A stretch of DNA of 42,302 nt, taken from NCBI GenBank assembly GCA_002315435.1, contig DCFW01000019.1, positions 1-42,302 of the forward strand. Direction: 5' to 3'. A program made the position numbers and the translations under genes. Under the pieces are notes generated by a model. That model worked only from the letters and a program-made list of their open reading frames with translations, ran no database searches and was not told where the DNA came from. Source of the stretch: Bacteroidales bacterium UBA1794 (GTDB lineage Bacteria; Bacteroidota; Bacteroidia; Bacteroidales; Bacteroidaceae). Below are positions 42,225-42,302 of the stretch, piece after piece (within the stretch, counting starts at the first letter, position 1; each line of letters begins with the position of its first letter).

Positions 42225-42302
42225 GCTTCCCAATATAGCGATAAATCAATTCCACTTCACAGCCGAAAAGTGTTTGTCGATGGCTGTTGAATCCGATAGC
42301 GA

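Noticed and set aside
1..42302. tRNA and rRNA genes
   Set aside because: Looked for in the intergenic spaces; no cloverleaf or conserved rRNA stretch was recognised.

Overview
The window looks like chromosomal DNA of a Bacteroidales bacterium, most likely Bacteroides or a close relative. The reasons are: AT-rich composition; many copies of the Bacteroidetes promoter (TTG/TTTG, about 19-22 bp, then TAnnTTTG) in front of genes; few Shine-Dalgarno sites; and a typical gene set (one-piece pyruvate:ferredoxin oxidoreductase, BtuB/BtuG vitamin B12 uptake, M64 peptidase, exbB-exbD clusters, large alpha-2-macroglobulin, metal-type KdsA). The species cannot be fixed from the sequence alone.

Layout. 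352-4213 (+) is a tight operon: Rossmann/DUF2520 protein, KdsC-like phosphatase, Tex and YjbQ. 4311-6573 (+) is exbB, a four-helix membrane protein of unknown function, exbD and exbD. 8356-6570 (-) is a secreted M64 peptidase followed by a GNAT acetyltransferase. Then come an Lrp/AsnC regulator (+), thyA-folA (-) and a 1847-residue alpha-2-macroglobulin (+). 19467-16060 (-) is a B12 uptake operon: cobalamin riboswitch, btuB, btuG. 21235-19593 (-) is an ATP-grasp-like protein plus an HD phosphohydrolase, divergent from an AAA ATPase (21374, +) and separated from it by two good promoters around a palindrome. PFOR (22592-26137) and a surface beta-helix lipoprotein (26413-27687) follow. From 27825 to 36865 almost everything is on the minus strand: phzF, kdsA, a lipid kinase and miaA; a YidE/AspT transporter; comEC and rpe; and a small 51-residue gene downstream of an ECF-type sigma factor.

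The right end (37027-42302) is the accessory part. It holds a toxin-antitoxin locus whose toxin gene has lost its middle in frame while the HigA-ImmA antitoxin stays intact, a DUF1003 membrane protein, and an AAA ATPase plus RloB/Toprim pair that looks like an anti-phage module. After that comes nearly 1 kb without genes, full of GTGTCAA repeats in direct and inverted order, ending in a 22-bp tandem repeat family that also has a copy at the left edge of the window.

How genes fit together: kdsC (left) and kdsA (right) serve KDO synthesis for lipid A; thyA and folA form the thymidylate cycle; btuB and btuG are the outer-membrane channel and surface capture protein for B12 under one riboswitch; exbB/exbD could energise TonB-dependent transport such as BtuB. 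The best candidates for something new are the GTGTCAA repeat region, the broken toxin beside an intact antitoxin, the sigma-linked small gene, and the ATPase-RloB pair.
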